DNA of 64,000 bases. It comes from an uncultured Eubacterium sp. Lineage in GTDB: Bacteria; Bacillota; Clostridia; Lachnospirales; Lachnospiraceae. Below the pieces are notes generated by a model, which did not search any database, was not told the origin of the DNA, and saw only the letters and a list, made by a program, of their open reading frames with translations. The translations under genes and the position numbers were made by a program. Positions 1 through 9,208 of this stretch are shown here, piece after piece. The stretch lies in the NCBI GenBank assembly GCA_910584645.1, contig CAJUAU010000012.1:8716-72715 (forward strand). Reading direction: 5' to 3'. The first letter of the stretch is position 1. Every line of letters begins with the position of its first letter.

Positions 1-2
1 GA

Positions 3-395
3 GGTCTGGTTGCTTTTGTACTAAAGCAGGAAACAAAGGAAGCGGAGAATACAGTAGAAAAGCTGGAGAAACTGGCAGGAGACAGCCGGTATGCAGGGAA
101 TGAAGAGATCGTGTTTACATATGCGGAGGGTCTGTTTAATCTTGTATTGAAACAGGAAGCAAAGAGAGCGGAGAATACAGTGAAAAAGCTGGAGGAACTG
201 GCAGGAGACAGCCGATATGCAAAGAATGAAGAAATCGTGCTTGCGTATGCGAAAGGTCTGTTTAATCTTGCAGCGAAGCAGGAGGCTATGGAAGCGGAGA
301 ACACAGTGGAAAAGCTGGAGAAACTGGCAGGAGACAGCCGATATGCGGGTAATAAAGAGATTGTGTATGAGTATGCGAAAGGTTTGGTTAATCTT
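3..395 (+). repeat. 126-bp tandem repeat inside the TPR-like gene
   Basis: Units begin at 3, 129, 255 and 381 with an exact 126-bp period; the fourth diverges after about 15 bases. The units stay very similar at the DNA level, so recent expansion or gene conversion is likely. The array probably continues upstream of the window. Confidence 0.9.
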
Positions 396-866
396 GGTTT
401 TGATTATTATTTGCAACATGATTATGAACAAGCAGAAAAGAGATTTGCCCAGGCGCATCAGCTGCATTGTGCGAATGGAAGTACAAATCTAGGTTATATG
501 ATCCGGCGCCGTGAGACAAAAACCCATTCATTGGGTGAGTTTAATGAAATAATGCTGTCAGTATGGGAAGACAAGGATGCTTTCGCGGTCATAAATATGG
601 CGCTGTACCTTGCGGAATATGAAGATGACTGGAAGGGTGCGGACGATCTTATCTCCAGTCTTGCAGAGACGGAAGATTTCAGCGGGGTTATAGACTGGTG
701 GTCACATCTGGATGAGTCGGAAGGTCTTTTGGTGATGGTCTGGCTGGAACGAAACAAATTATGTGATCCCTGTTATATACTGGAAGGTGGAAATATACTG
801 AAATCACTTCGTAAAAAATATCCAGGTATTCCAGACTGGATGATAGAGACCAGGAAAGAAGAATAG
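3..866 (+). CDS. Tandem-repeat TPR/Sel1-like protein, 5' end outside window
   Basis: The frame is open from the first bases of the window, so the start codon lies upstream and only the C-terminal part is seen. The visible protein begins with at least three near-identical 42-residue helical units (each starting GLxxLxxKQE and containing ENTVEKLEKLAGDSRY), followed by a divergent fourth unit and a unique tail of about 120 residues. The unit has the Ala/Gly/Tyr/Leu spacing of TPR- or Sel1-like repeats, which usually act as protein-interaction scaffolds. No signal peptide can be judged because the N-terminus is missing. The protein may start at an internal Met at 111, but the repeat continues upstream of it, which argues against that. 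Function unknown; the repeat class is an inference from composition and period. A 14-codon paralogous remnant lies at 4680-4721. Confidence 0.75.
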   Translation, partial: GLVAFVLKQETKEAENTVEKLEKLAGDSRYAGNEEIVFTYAEGLFNLVLKQEAKRAENTVKKLEELAGDSRYAKNEEIVLAYAKGLFNLAAKQEAMEAENTVEKLEKLAGDSRYAGNKEIVYEYAKGLVNLGFDYYLQHDYEQAEKRFAQAHQLHCANGSTNLGYMIRRRETKTHSLGEFNEIMLSVWEDKDAFAVINMALYLAEYEDDWKGADDLISSLAETEDFSGVIDWWSHLDESEGLLVMVWLERNKLCDPCYILEGGNILKSLRKKYPGIPDWMIETRKEE

Positions 867-1054
867 TTGGATTTGACGTTTTGGCAACGGGCGTTACTTT
901 GACTGAAATTGGAATATAGGTTAGTATGGAGTGCATAGGAGCATAAACCAAAAGAAAGACGAATTTTAGCTCTGTTTATAGAGGTAACTATTTAAAGAAA
1001 AGCCTGTAAAATCATTGATAAAGGGCTTGACATTATAGGAAGAGGTGTTCAGAA

Positions 1055-2551
1055 ATGGGGCGAAAAGTAGCAGGATTCGTATTTTTACTCTTATGTATGT
1101 GTCTGGTAAAAGGAACAGCCAGTTCAGCTGCCACGCAAGTGGCGGCTGGTTCCTGTGGTGAAAATGCCACATGGACACTGGATGATGAAAATGTCCTTAC
1201 GATACGCGGGACGGGACGAATCAGTGACAGTCCGTGGGAAAAGTTCATGCAGTGGAAGCAGATTGAGGAGTATCCGTCCCCTTGTGATTACGATTATGAT
1301 ATTGGGGATGATGACCCGCATTTCGTCACGGTTGTGATCGAAAAGGGGATTACTGGGATCGGTGTGCAGAGCTTTTCCAGTCCCTATATTAAAAAAGTCA
1401 TCATACCGGATAGTGTGACTGAGATTCAGACGTCGGCGTTTGAATATTCTTCAATAAAAAGCTTGGACATACCGGATTCGGTAGTTGAAATCGGCGGCGG
1501 GGCATTTGCCCACTGCCGACAGTTGACAGGGGTGCATTTGCCGGAAAGTTTAACAAGGATAAACGATCACATGTTCAGTGGGTGCATAGCACTGAAGGAC
1601 GTGACGATACCAGACAGTGTGACGGAGATTGAAACAACGGCATTTGAAGGGACGAGAAACTTGGAGAAAATTACGTTTGGAAAAAGTCTCACGACCATTC
1701 CGGACCAGCTTTTTGCCGGGTCACTTCGGCTGCGAAAGATTGTCAATCATTCCAGTACCCGTTTTTCATTGTCCTGGATCGGTGCAGAGACGGAACTTGT
1801 CACATGGCATGAAAAAGATGCGATTATTTGGGAAGAAAATGACTTTATTAACAGAGAAGCCTATGAAGAATATCTGAAAAACCGGGCGGACTACGGAGTG
1901 GACATTACAGATATTCCGCCAGGAAAGACAGTAGTTGGATATGGAAAAGAGTATAAGATCCATTATGTGACGATGAAAGGGGTGAAGGTAAAGGGAACCC
2001 TTCCTAAAAGTTTCCGGTATGGGAAGTCCGTAAAACTTCCCAGTACAGTTACCAAAAAAGGTTATCTTTTTGTCGGATGGAATATCTCTGATGGCTATGG
2101 CGGGTGGGATACACTGCGTACTGATTCAAACGGAGAGATTTTTTTTGATGGACTTGTGGAGTGTGCGAAGGACACGGAACGGAGATATATTTGTAAAATT
2201 ACTCCGGGTTTTGTAAAAGTTAAAGTCCAGAAAAAGCCGAAGAAAACGATCGTTCAGGTAGATTGCCGGAAACTGCCGAAAAAGGGGATGTCCTCGGCCC
2301 ATGTTGCCATCCGGTATGCAGATAACAAAAAGATGAAGAAATTCAAAGTCGCTTGTAAGTCAAAATACGTGAAGAAAATGAAGTTTGTACTCCCCAGATC
2401 ATTCCGGAATCGTAAGTGTTATATGCAGTTTGCGATGGTGAATGATAACTGTAATTATTTTGTGAATTTTTACAAGAAGGCAGGCTGGGAGATTGTCGGG
2501 CGGTCGAACTCGTGGATCTGGAGCAAAACCGTGGTGAGTAAGGGAAAGTGA
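1055..2551 (+). CDS. Secreted BspA-type leucine-rich repeat protein
   Basis: A 498-residue exported protein. Residues 1-26 form a signal peptide (basic start, FVFLLLCMCLV core). An AGSCGENATWTLDDENVLTI segment follows, which commonly precedes BspA-like LRRs in gut Firmicutes. Residues about 100-230 carry LRR_5-type repeats (IPDSVTEIxxxAFxxxxxL pattern, several copies). Residues about 300-345 look like an InlB B-repeat/Listeria-Bacteroides repeat (KLPSTVTKKGYLFVGWN). The C-terminal third is Lys-rich and unassigned. There is no LPXTG or SLH anchor. AGGAAGAGG precedes the ATG at 1055 by a suitable distance. Such proteins are thought to act in adhesion or surface interactions, but the ligand is unknown. 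Confidence 0.85.
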   Translation: MGRKVAGFVFLLLCMCLVKGTASSAATQVAAGSCGENATWTLDDENVLTIRGTGRISDSPWEKFMQWKQIEEYPSPCDYDYDIGDDDPHFVTVVIEKGITGIGVQSFSSPYIKKVIIPDSVTEIQTSAFEYSSIKSLDIPDSVVEIGGGAFAHCRQLTGVHLPESLTRINDHMFSGCIALKDVTIPDSVTEIETTAFEGTRNLEKITFGKSLTTIPDQLFAGSLRLRKIVNHSSTRFSLSWIGAETELVTWHEKDAIIWEENDFINREAYEEYLKNRADYGVDITDIPPGKTVVGYGKEYKIHYVTMKGVKVKGTLPKSFRYGKSVKLPSTVTKKGYLFVGWNISDGYGGWDTLRTDSNGEIFFDGLVECAKDTERRYICKITPGFVKVKVQKKPKKTIVQVDCRKLPKKGMSSAHVAIRYADNKKMKKFKVACKSKYVKKMKFVLPRSFRNRKCYMQFAMVNDNCNYFVNFYKKAGWEIVGRSNSWIWSKTVVSKGK

Positions 2552-2676
2552 CATGAATACCATTCTGTAATGATTTTTCAACGATGTGTATAAGGAGGTC
2601 CTTGAGCAAGCATAGAATTTAAAAAAGTACGTAAAATAAGATAAATATTATCATGAAGAACGAGGGGGGTAGAACG

Positions 2677-4203
2677 ATGGCAGACGACAGAATCTATATA
2701 GCGATCGACCTGAAATCATTTTACGCCTCCGTGGAGTGCCGGGAAAGAAACCGTGATCCATTGACTACAAATCTTGTGGTGGCAGACAAAAGCCGGACGG
2801 AGAAAACGATCTGTCTCGCCGTCTCCCCCTCACTCAAGTCTTATGGAATACCCGGACGTCCCCGGCTCTTTGAAGTGGTACAAAAGGTAAATGAAGCAAA
2901 CAATGCCCGTAAATGGAAGATTCCGGGCGGAGAATTTTCCGGAACATCCGATGACAGTGAGAAGTTGAAAGAAAATCCCGCGCTGGCGGTAGATTATATC
3001 GTTGCTCCTCCCCGCATGGCTTACTATATGGAATACAGTACAAGGATTTATCATATTTATCTGAAATATATCGCACCGGAGGACATTCACATTTACTCCA
3101 TAGATGAGGTGTTTATGGATGTAACGCACTATCTTTCTGCTTACAAGATGACTGCCAGGGAACTTGCAATGACGATCATACGGGATGTTTTGAAATCGAC
3201 CGGAATAACCGCCACAGCGGGGATCGGCACAAATTTGTATCTTTGCAAGATTGCGATGGATATAGTGGCAAAGCACATTCAGCCGGACAAGAATGGAGTA
3301 CGAATTGCCAGGCTTGATGAGATGTCTTACCGGAGATTGCTGTGGAGTCACAGACCTCTTACTGATTTTTGGCGGGTTGGGCGCGGATACATGAAGAAAT
3401 TGGAGGAACATGGGCTTTTCACGATGGGTGATATTGCCAGATGTTCCATCGGAAAGTCAAATGAATATCATAATGAGGAACTTTTGTACAGGCTTTTTGG
3501 GATCAATGCCGAGCTTCTGATCGATCATGCATGGGGGTATGAGCCCTGTACGATGGAGCAGATTAAAGCCTATAAGCCGGAAACGAACAGTGTATGTTCT
3601 GGCCAGGTACTGAAAAGTCCATACGATTTTGATAAGGCAAAGCTGGTCGTGAAAGAAATGACGGACCTTATGGTGCTTGATTTGGTGGATAAAAGGCTCG
3701 TGACTGATCAGATCGTGCTGACGATCGGGTATGATATTGAAAATTTGTCCGATCCGTACCGGAGTAAAAACTACAGGGGAGCTGTTACAACGGACCGCTA
3801 CGGCCGTAAAGTTCCTAAACACGCTCAGGGAACTACAAACCTGAAAAAGCAGACCTCGTCTACGAAAATGATTGTGGATGCGGTGATGGAGCTGTATGAT
3901 AAGATCGTAGATAAAAACCTGCTTGTCAGGCGGATTACCGTTGCTGCCAATAAGCTTGTGGACGAGTCCGGTGTAAAACAGACGGGTCAGTGCCAGCAGC
4001 TTGAACTATTTACTGACTATGAGGCATTGGAGCGGAAGCAGGCGGAAGAGAAAGCGGTGTTAGAACGGGAAAGGCGCATGCAGATTGCGATGCTTGACAT
4101 CAAAAAGAAGTTTGGGAAAAATGCCATTCTAAAAGGGATGAATCTTCAGGAAGGAGCGACAGCAAAAGAGCGCAATGCACAGATTGGTGGGCATAAGGCA
4201 TAG
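2677..4203 (+). CDS. Y-family DNA polymerase (UmuC/DinB-like)
   Basis: A 508-residue translesion polymerase. The palm begins with IAIDLKSFYASVEC (metal-binding Asp near residue 11) and has the second catalytic motif YSIDEVFMDVT near residue 142, followed by the TATAGIGTNLYLCKIA helix-hairpin region and a little-finger domain. The long form with an extra C-terminal Lys/Glu-rich tail is the UmuC-like type often found on Firmicutes chromosomes and mobile elements. Start chosen at 2677 because GAGGGGGG lies 8 bases upstream; an in-frame ATG at 2653 has no such site. It is followed after 25 bp by a YolD-like gene, its usual partner in Firmicutes. No canonical LexA box (GAAC-N4-GTTC) is visible upstream, so SOS control is unproven. 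Confidence 0.92.
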   Translation: MADDRIYIAIDLKSFYASVECRERNRDPLTTNLVVADKSRTEKTICLAVSPSLKSYGIPGRPRLFEVVQKVNEANNARKWKIPGGEFSGTSDDSEKLKENPALAVDYIVAPPRMAYYMEYSTRIYHIYLKYIAPEDIHIYSIDEVFMDVTHYLSAYKMTARELAMTIIRDVLKSTGITATAGIGTNLYLCKIAMDIVAKHIQPDKNGVRIARLDEMSYRRLLWSHRPLTDFWRVGRGYMKKLEEHGLFTMGDIARCSIGKSNEYHNEELLYRLFGINAELLIDHAWGYEPCTMEQIKAYKPETNSVCSGQVLKSPYDFDKAKLVVKEMTDLMVLDLVDKRLVTDQIVLTIGYDIENLSDPYRSKNYRGAVTTDRYGRKVPKHAQGTTNLKKQTSSTKMIVDAVMELYDKIVDKNLLVRRITVAANKLVDESGVKQTGQCQQLELFTDYEALERKQAEEKAVLERERRMQIAMLDIKKKFGKNAILKGMNLQEGATAKERNAQIGGHKA

Positions 4204-4228
4204 CAGATCGGGATTGGAGGGACAGCTT

Positions 4229-4675
4229 ATGTTAAAAAATTTGAATAATCACCAATATGACGATATAATCAATCTGCCAAATCCTACTTCTAAGACGCAC
4301 CTGCGTATGCCACTTTACAATCGTGCGGCTCAGTTTTCTCCTTTTGCTGCTCTTACCGGACATGATGCCGCTGTGAAAGAAACTGCCCGACTGACGGAAG
4401 AAAAACAGGAACTTAGTGAAGACGAAATGGCCCGGCTCAATGAGAAACTGAACATCATGGTCAAAAATATTGGTACAGAGAAGATGGTTACAATAACCTA
4501 CTTTGTGCCGGATCATAGAAAATCCGGTGGGGCGTATATTTCCTGTTCCGGTATCATAAAGAGAGTTGATGAATATGAACATACCATTGTTTTGACAGAT
4601 AATACAGTTATACCCATTGCACAGATCAGCAGAATACAAGGTGAAATGTTTGGGGATACAGGATTGTACGATTAG
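4229..4675 (+). CDS. YolD-like protein
   Basis: A 148-residue soluble protein with the YolD-like signature: RMPLYNRAAQFSPFAALTGH near residues 27-46, then a helical ETARLTEEKQELSEDE segment and a C-terminal beta-rich half (YFVPDHRKSGGAYIS, VLTDNTVIPIAQI). YolD-like proteins sit next to Y-family polymerases in Firmicutes and are believed to play a UmuD-like accessory role; that role is from family knowledge, not from this sequence. Start at 4229 chosen for the GGAGG about 10 bases upstream; an in-frame ATG at 4175 lies inside the polymerase gene. The gene follows the polymerase by 25 bp and is probably cotranscribed. Confidence 0.9.
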   Translation: MLKNLNNHQYDDIINLPNPTSKTHLRMPLYNRAAQFSPFAALTGHDAAVKETARLTEEKQELSEDEMARLNEKLNIMVKNIGTEKMVTITYFVPDHRKSGGAYISCSGIIKRVDEYEHTIVLTDNTVIPIAQISRIQGEMFGDTGLYD

Positions 4676-4679
4676 TATA

Positions 4680-4721
4680 GAAAGTCTTTTGGTAATGACC
4701 TGGCTGGAACGAAATGTTTGA
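4680..4721 (+). pseudogene. Remnant of a TPR-like paralog
   Basis: Fourteen codons reading ESLLVMTWLERN then V and a stop closely match EGLLVMVWLERN of the TPR-like gene at about 720-756, also at the DNA level. There is no start codon. It appears to be a leftover 3' piece of a related gene, just past the YolD gene. Confidence 0.55.
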
Positions 4722-4770
4722 AAAGATGGGAGATGAAAAGTAAGGGTGTTGTGATGGGCGAATTTACAAA

Positions 4771-5334
4771 TTATCCCAGCATTCTCCTTATGATATCTTC
4801 GCCGTTTTCTTTCAGCCAAATCTTGCTATTCCTATAGTCTGGCATGATTTTTGCCACCTCTGACCAGAATTTGGGGGAGTGGTTCATTTCTTTCCGGTGG
4901 CATAATTCGTGAATTACAACATAATCCTGAACATCTTCCGGCGTCAGCATCAACAGGCAGTTAAAATTCAGATTTCCCTTCGCGCTGCAGCTTCCCCACC
5001 TGGTTTTCTGGTTGCGGATGGTGACCCGTCCATAATCCACACCGATCTTTTCGGCATAAAAACGCACTCTGTCTGGAATTACTTTCATTGCCTGATCTGC
5101 CAGAGCACGGATGTCTTGAGGACTTAGCTGTTGTACCGGGGGTTCCTGGGCTTTCTTTTGCTGTCTCTCTTTTATCCGGGTTTGGTGTCTGGCGATCCAT
5201 TCAGATTTCTTATTTAGAAAATCTGCGATCGCTGCATCTGTCATATAATGAGGAGCGCGTACCTGGAGGTGTCCGTCGGTACATATTTTTAGTTCTATCG
5301 TTCTGCGGTTACTCTTTATAATTTCTGCATCCAT
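4771..5334 (-). CDS. YgjP-like (DUF45/M48) metallopeptidase
   Basis: A 187-residue cytoplasmic protein of the YgjP/DUF45 family of predicted zinc metallopeptidases. The core shows RNQKTRWGSCSAKGNLNFN followed by the zinc motif VVIHELCHRKEMNHSPKFW, where the two His of HExxH and a downstream Glu or His are the likely ligands. The N-terminal half is a beta-rich segment plus a charged helix (WIARHQTRIKERQQKKA). Start placed at 5334 because GAAGGAAG precedes it on the minus strand; an in-frame ATG at 5427 would add 31 residues without a ribosome site. The substrate of this family is unknown. It is divergent from the MFS gene. Confidence 0.88.
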   Translation of the reverse strand: MDAEIIKSNRRTIELKICTDGHLQVRAPHYMTDAAIADFLNKKSEWIARHQTRIKERQQKKAQEPPVQQLSPQDIRALADQAMKVIPDRVRFYAEKIGVDYGRVTIRNQKTRWGSCSAKGNLNFNCLLMLTPEDVQDYVVIHELCHRKEMNHSPKFWSEVAKIMPDYRNSKIWLKENGEDIIRRMLG

Positions 5335-5554
5335 TTTTCTTCCTTCATTTATCAAAGCCGATTGCTGGTATAATAATGTTACAAATACTATATCACTTTT
5401 TATTGCGGATGGCAATCTTGATACCATTTTATTTATGATACCTAAAAGATATATCCTTGATAAACGTACCGTTGGTATGATAGTATTGGTATATGCTGAC
5501 AGTAAAAATATAAATGTTTTTTACCGCATAAATAAAACAACGGGGGATTATTAC

Positions 5555-6802
5555 ATGGATCAAAAACTATTTTCAAAAGATTTTACACTTGTACTCATTG
5601 GGCAGATCATCTCGTTGTTTGGCAACGCCACATTAAGATTTGCGCTGCCGCTATATCTGCTGAATCTGACGGGTTCATCGGCGCTTTACGGAACGGTTAC
5701 GGCGTGTGCTTTTATTCCAGCCATTCTGCTGTCGCCTGTGGGAGGTATCGTTGCGGACAGGGTGAATAAGAGGAATATCATGGTGATACTGGACTTTTTT
5801 ACTGCGGCGGTCATCTTAGCATGTTCCCTGCTCATGAACGGGGTTAATGTCATCGTCCTGCTGACGGTTACGCTGATGCTTTTGTATGGCATAGCCAGTG
5901 CATACCAGCCTTCCGTGCAGGCAAGTATACCGGCATTGGTAGCCCAGGATCATTTTATGGTGGCAAATTCCCTGATCAATACCATAACCTCTTTTGCCTC
6001 CTTGCTCGGTCCCGTCCTGGGAGGTGTCTTGTACAGTGCATATGGGTTGAAGCCTGTATTGTGGGTATGTGTGGTGTGTTTCATCAGCTCAGCAGTGATG
6101 GAACTTTTTATCAGGATCCCCTTCCAAAGGCAGGCTTCGGATGGGAGCATATGGAGGACAGTCAGAGATGATTTTGGGGAAAGTGTCCGGTTTATCAGGA
6201 AAGATAAGCCTGTGATCGGAAAGACTCTAGTGATGATCTGTGGAATTAACATGTTTCTTTCCGCTATGATCCTTGTGGCATTGCCCTATCTGGTGACGGA
6301 GGTATTGGATTTAGAGGCAGGGCAGGCAAACAGGCTGTATGGTTTTGCCCAGGGGGCGCTGGGGGCGGGAGGACTGGCTGGGGGAATCTGTGCAGGTATT
6401 TTTGCAAAGAAACTATCGATTCAAAAATCCGGCAATCTCATTATGGTATGTGCCATATGTGTGTTTCCCATTGGGGCTGCATTGATGCTGTTTTCATCTG
6501 GAATCATAAATTATGTAGTGATTACCTTATGCTGTTTTAGCATTATGGTGTGTTCAACAATTCTGACGGTGCAGATGATGTCTTTTATCCAGGCGGAAAC
6601 CCCGCAAAATTTAATTGGTAAAGTGATTGCTGTCATTCTTACTGTTTCCATGTGTGCCCAGCCTCTGGGCAATGCACTCTATGGTATCCTGTTTCAGATC
6701 TGCAGAGGATTTGAGTATGTGGTTGTTTTATTTTCCGGCGGGGTGTCCCTAATGATCTCCGTGGGAGCCAGAAAGATTTTTGGAAGAATAGAGCAGGAGT
6801 AA
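5555..6802 (+). CDS. MFS transporter (drug-efflux type)
   Basis: A 415-residue integral membrane protein with about 12 hydrophobic helices. The first loop carries GGIVADRVNKRN, a variant of the MFS motif A between helices 2 and 3. Overall organisation fits the EntS/MefA-like MFS_3 group, which exports macrolides, siderophores or other small molecules by proton antiport; the substrate cannot be read here. Start at 5555 is supported by CGGGGGATT ten bases upstream and by the hydrophobic segment starting soon after; the longer frame from 5435 would add 40 residues of unlikely sequence. Monocistronic: 221 bp from the divergent metallopeptidase start and about 130 bp before the GH43 gene. Confidence 0.88.
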   Translation: MDQKLFSKDFTLVLIGQIISLFGNATLRFALPLYLLNLTGSSALYGTVTACAFIPAILLSPVGGIVADRVNKRNIMVILDFFTAAVILACSLLMNGVNVIVLLTVTLMLLYGIASAYQPSVQASIPALVAQDHFMVANSLINTITSFASLLGPVLGGVLYSAYGLKPVLWVCVVCFISSAVMELFIRIPFQRQASDGSIWRTVRDDFGESVRFIRKDKPVIGKTLVMICGINMFLSAMILVALPYLVTEVLDLEAGQANRLYGFAQGALGAGGLAGGICAGIFAKKLSIQKSGNLIMVCAICVFPIGAALMLFSSGIINYVVITLCCFSIMVCSTILTVQMMSFIQAETPQNLIGKVIAVILTVSMCAQPLGNALYGILFQICRGFEYVVVLFSGGVSLMISVGARKIFGRIEQE

Positions 6803-6866
6803 AAAGTAGAATTGATCATATTTGCATTATCTTAGCATCCGTCATTATTTTTGAGTGTATCGGTCA

Positions 6867-6895
6867 TTGTTCACAAAATGCTTCTTTGTTATAAT
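6867..6895 (+). promoter_or_regulatory. Sigma-A type promoter for the GH43-CBM6 gene
   Basis: TTGTTC, a 17-bp spacer and a perfect TATAAT lie about 35 bp upstream of the start codon at 6932. Confidence 0.7.
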
Positions 6896-6931
6896 ATTAT
6901 TAATCATTTTAGGAACAAGGAGGTAATGTGA

Positions 6932-9193
6932 ATGAGAAGGTACTTGAAAAGAATGCTGGCGGTTTCACTTGCTGTCTGTATGGGAACGTTATGCAGCATG
7001 CCTGACAGCATCTATGTAAAGGCGGAAAATCCTATTGTGCAGACTATGTATACGGCGGATCCTTCCCCCATCGTAGTTGGGGATACACTGTATGTATATA
7101 CCACAAGGGATGAGCATCGGGAATCTGCCACTGAGGAATGGAGCCTTATGAACGAATGGCGCTGTTTCTCTACGAAAGATATGGTGAACTGGACCGACCA
7201 TGGACAGATCGCCCATGCGGAGACTTTTAACGGGACAAAGAACTGGCGTGCCTGGGCACAGCACGTTGTGACCAAGCCTGTTTTTGAGGATGGAGAGTGG
7301 AAAAACAAATATTATCTTTTCGCTCCTTTTAATGGAACGAAGATCGATGTGGCTGTGTCGGATAACCCCTGGGGGCCTTTTGAGGATGCGACACCTGGCA
7401 AGTATCTGATCGACGGCGGATGGGGAGGGGGAAATATCGATCCCACCGTGCTGGTAGAGGATCATGGGAACCCGGAAGATGTAGAAAATTATGATTACTA
7501 TCTGTATTGGGGCAATCCCTATCTGCGTTACTGCAAGCTTACCGATGACCTGCTGGATGTAGATCCGGACACAGACGGAGATGGTGTGATATCCGAGGAA
7601 GAGAATACCATTGATTCCCGCTTCAGTAAAGAGGACAATACGATTCTCGGCGAGGTGCGTCCGGGAATTCACAGTTTCCAGACTTATGGAGATGAGGGAT
7701 ATGCTTCTTTTGGAGAACCAACTCAGGGTAAAAACCAAACTGGAAAGTTCCCGACGGAGCCCAGTGGCAGCGAGCAGAAGCGCTCGGCGTTTGAAGAGGG
7801 TCCCTGGGTGATCAAACACGACGATGGCAAAGAAGGCACCGACGATTATTTTATGTTTTTTGTGGGTGGACGAATTCCGGGAGAGACAGTGGAATACTCC
7901 ACAGCTCCGACACCCCTCGGGCCATGGACCTACCGCGGGCTGGTGATGGACCGTGAGTTTGGCTACTCCTGTATTCATCCGGGTGTGATCGAATTTAAGG
8001 GTCGTAACTATTTATTTTATCTGAATGAGATGCTGGTGGGTGGAAACGGATCGGACCGCTCTGTCTGCGTCAAAGAATTTTCTTATGATGAGAACAACCT
8101 GATCGTTAAGGAGACGGGAGATAATGTGGCGGCTCTTCTTGAACAGGGGATCAAAGACCCCACAAAGGGAACACCATTTTTCAGTGTGGATCCTGTTGGC
8201 ACTCTGAATCCTTATGAACTGAATCAGGCAGAGACAATCTGCTGGGCCTCTAATCTGGATGGTGTGACCGGCGGATTTAACGGTACGGGGAAAGGCGTTA
8301 AGACGAAAGCGAAAGCAGCCTGTACGGATATTGATCCAGTTACCGGAAAAGAAGCATTCTGGAAGTCCGCAGCCCTGTTTGGCGTCGTTGTATGCGATAT
8401 TGATAATAATGACTATATCAAGGTGGCAAACGTAGATTTTGGGGATACCAGGGCGGAGACTTTCAAGGTATCCGCTGCCTGCGGTGAGGGGCTTCCGGCC
8501 ACGGATCTCACCGAGGACAGCAAAGGAAATGTGATATTCAATCCGGATTGTGACACGGTTTCCGGAAGCATAGAGCTGTGGCTGGACTATGGCACCGAGG
8601 ATGAGAGGCAGATTGGCACAGTAGAGATCACGGACACTGGAAGTACGAATACCTACCAGGATTTTACAACCGAACTGAGTGAAGAGGTCACCGGGGTTCA
8701 TGACCTGTACTTTATCTTCCGGGGAGAGGAAAATGCTAAGCTGTTTAATCTGGACACATGGCAGTTTACGAGAAAAGAAGTTCCAAAGCCTGAGAATCCG
8801 GAGCCTGCCCCGCCGGTTCAGAGCCCGGCACCCTCTGTGACACCAGCTCCTTCTGTTCCAGTTCCCACGCCTTCAGTGCCTGATGAGAGTTCAAAACCTT
8901 CTGTGGCGAAACCTGGAAAGGCAAAGATCGCCAGTGTGAAGAAGCAAGGAAAAAGCAAATGTACTGTCAAGCTGAAAAAGGTAAAAGGTGCATCTGGCTA
9001 CCAGGTTGTATGTGCAACGGATAAGTCCTTTAAGAAAAATGTGAAGAAGATCACGACAAAGAAATTATCCTGTACGTTCAAGAAGCTCCGTAAGGGGAAG
9101 ACATATTATTTCCGCGCGCGGGCCTTTGCGAAATCTTCGGGCAAAACCATTTATGGGGCTTACAGCAGTAAGAAGACAAAGAAAATAGGGTAG
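6932..9193 (+). CDS. Secreted GH43 glycosidase with CBM6 and FN3-like domain
   Basis: A 753-residue exported hemicellulase. Signal peptide 1-31. The GH43 five-bladed propeller covers about 35-405: general base Asp in TADPSPIVVGDTLYVY, pKa-modulating Asp in GNIDPTVLVED, and the acid Glu probably in FEEGPWVIKHDDG. Residues about 430-615 fit a CBM6 (NGTGKGV, SIELWLDYG, GVHDLYFIFRG). A Pro/Ser/Thr linker (about 616-660) leads to a Lys-rich fibronectin-III-like domain (SGYQVVCATDKSFKKNVKKI, YYFRARAFAKSSGKTIYGAYS). Likely an arabinofuranosidase or beta-xylosidase acting on xylan or arabinan side chains outside the cell; exact specificity is uncertain. A strong AAGGAGGT lies before the ATG. An EF-hand-like DPDTDGDGVISEEEN insert near residue 210 may bind calcium. 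Confidence 0.9.
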   Translation: MRRYLKRMLAVSLAVCMGTLCSMPDSIYVKAENPIVQTMYTADPSPIVVGDTLYVYTTRDEHRESATEEWSLMNEWRCFSTKDMVNWTDHGQIAHAETFNGTKNWRAWAQHVVTKPVFEDGEWKNKYYLFAPFNGTKIDVAVSDNPWGPFEDATPGKYLIDGGWGGGNIDPTVLVEDHGNPEDVENYDYYLYWGNPYLRYCKLTDDLLDVDPDTDGDGVISEEENTIDSRFSKEDNTILGEVRPGIHSFQTYGDEGYASFGEPTQGKNQTGKFPTEPSGSEQKRSAFEEGPWVIKHDDGKEGTDDYFMFFVGGRIPGETVEYSTAPTPLGPWTYRGLVMDREFGYSCIHPGVIEFKGRNYLFYLNEMLVGGNGSDRSVCVKEFSYDENNLIVKETGDNVAALLEQGIKDPTKGTPFFSVDPVGTLNPYELNQAETICWASNLDGVTGGFNGTGKGVKTKAKAACTDIDPVTGKEAFWKSAALFGVVVCDIDNNDYIKVANVDFGDTRAETFKVSAACGEGLPATDLTEDSKGNVIFNPDCDTVSGSIELWLDYGTEDERQIGTVEITDTGSTNTYQDFTTELSEEVTGVHDLYFIFRGEENAKLFNLDTWQFTRKEVPKPENPEPAPPVQSPAPSVTPAPSVPVPTPSVPDESSKPSVAKPGKAKIASVKKQGKSKCTVKLKKVKGASGYQVVCATDKSFKKNVKKITTKKLSCTFKKLRKGKTYYFRARAFAKSSGKTIYGAYSSKKTKKIG

Positions 9194-9208
9194 TACAATG
9201 AAAACAGG

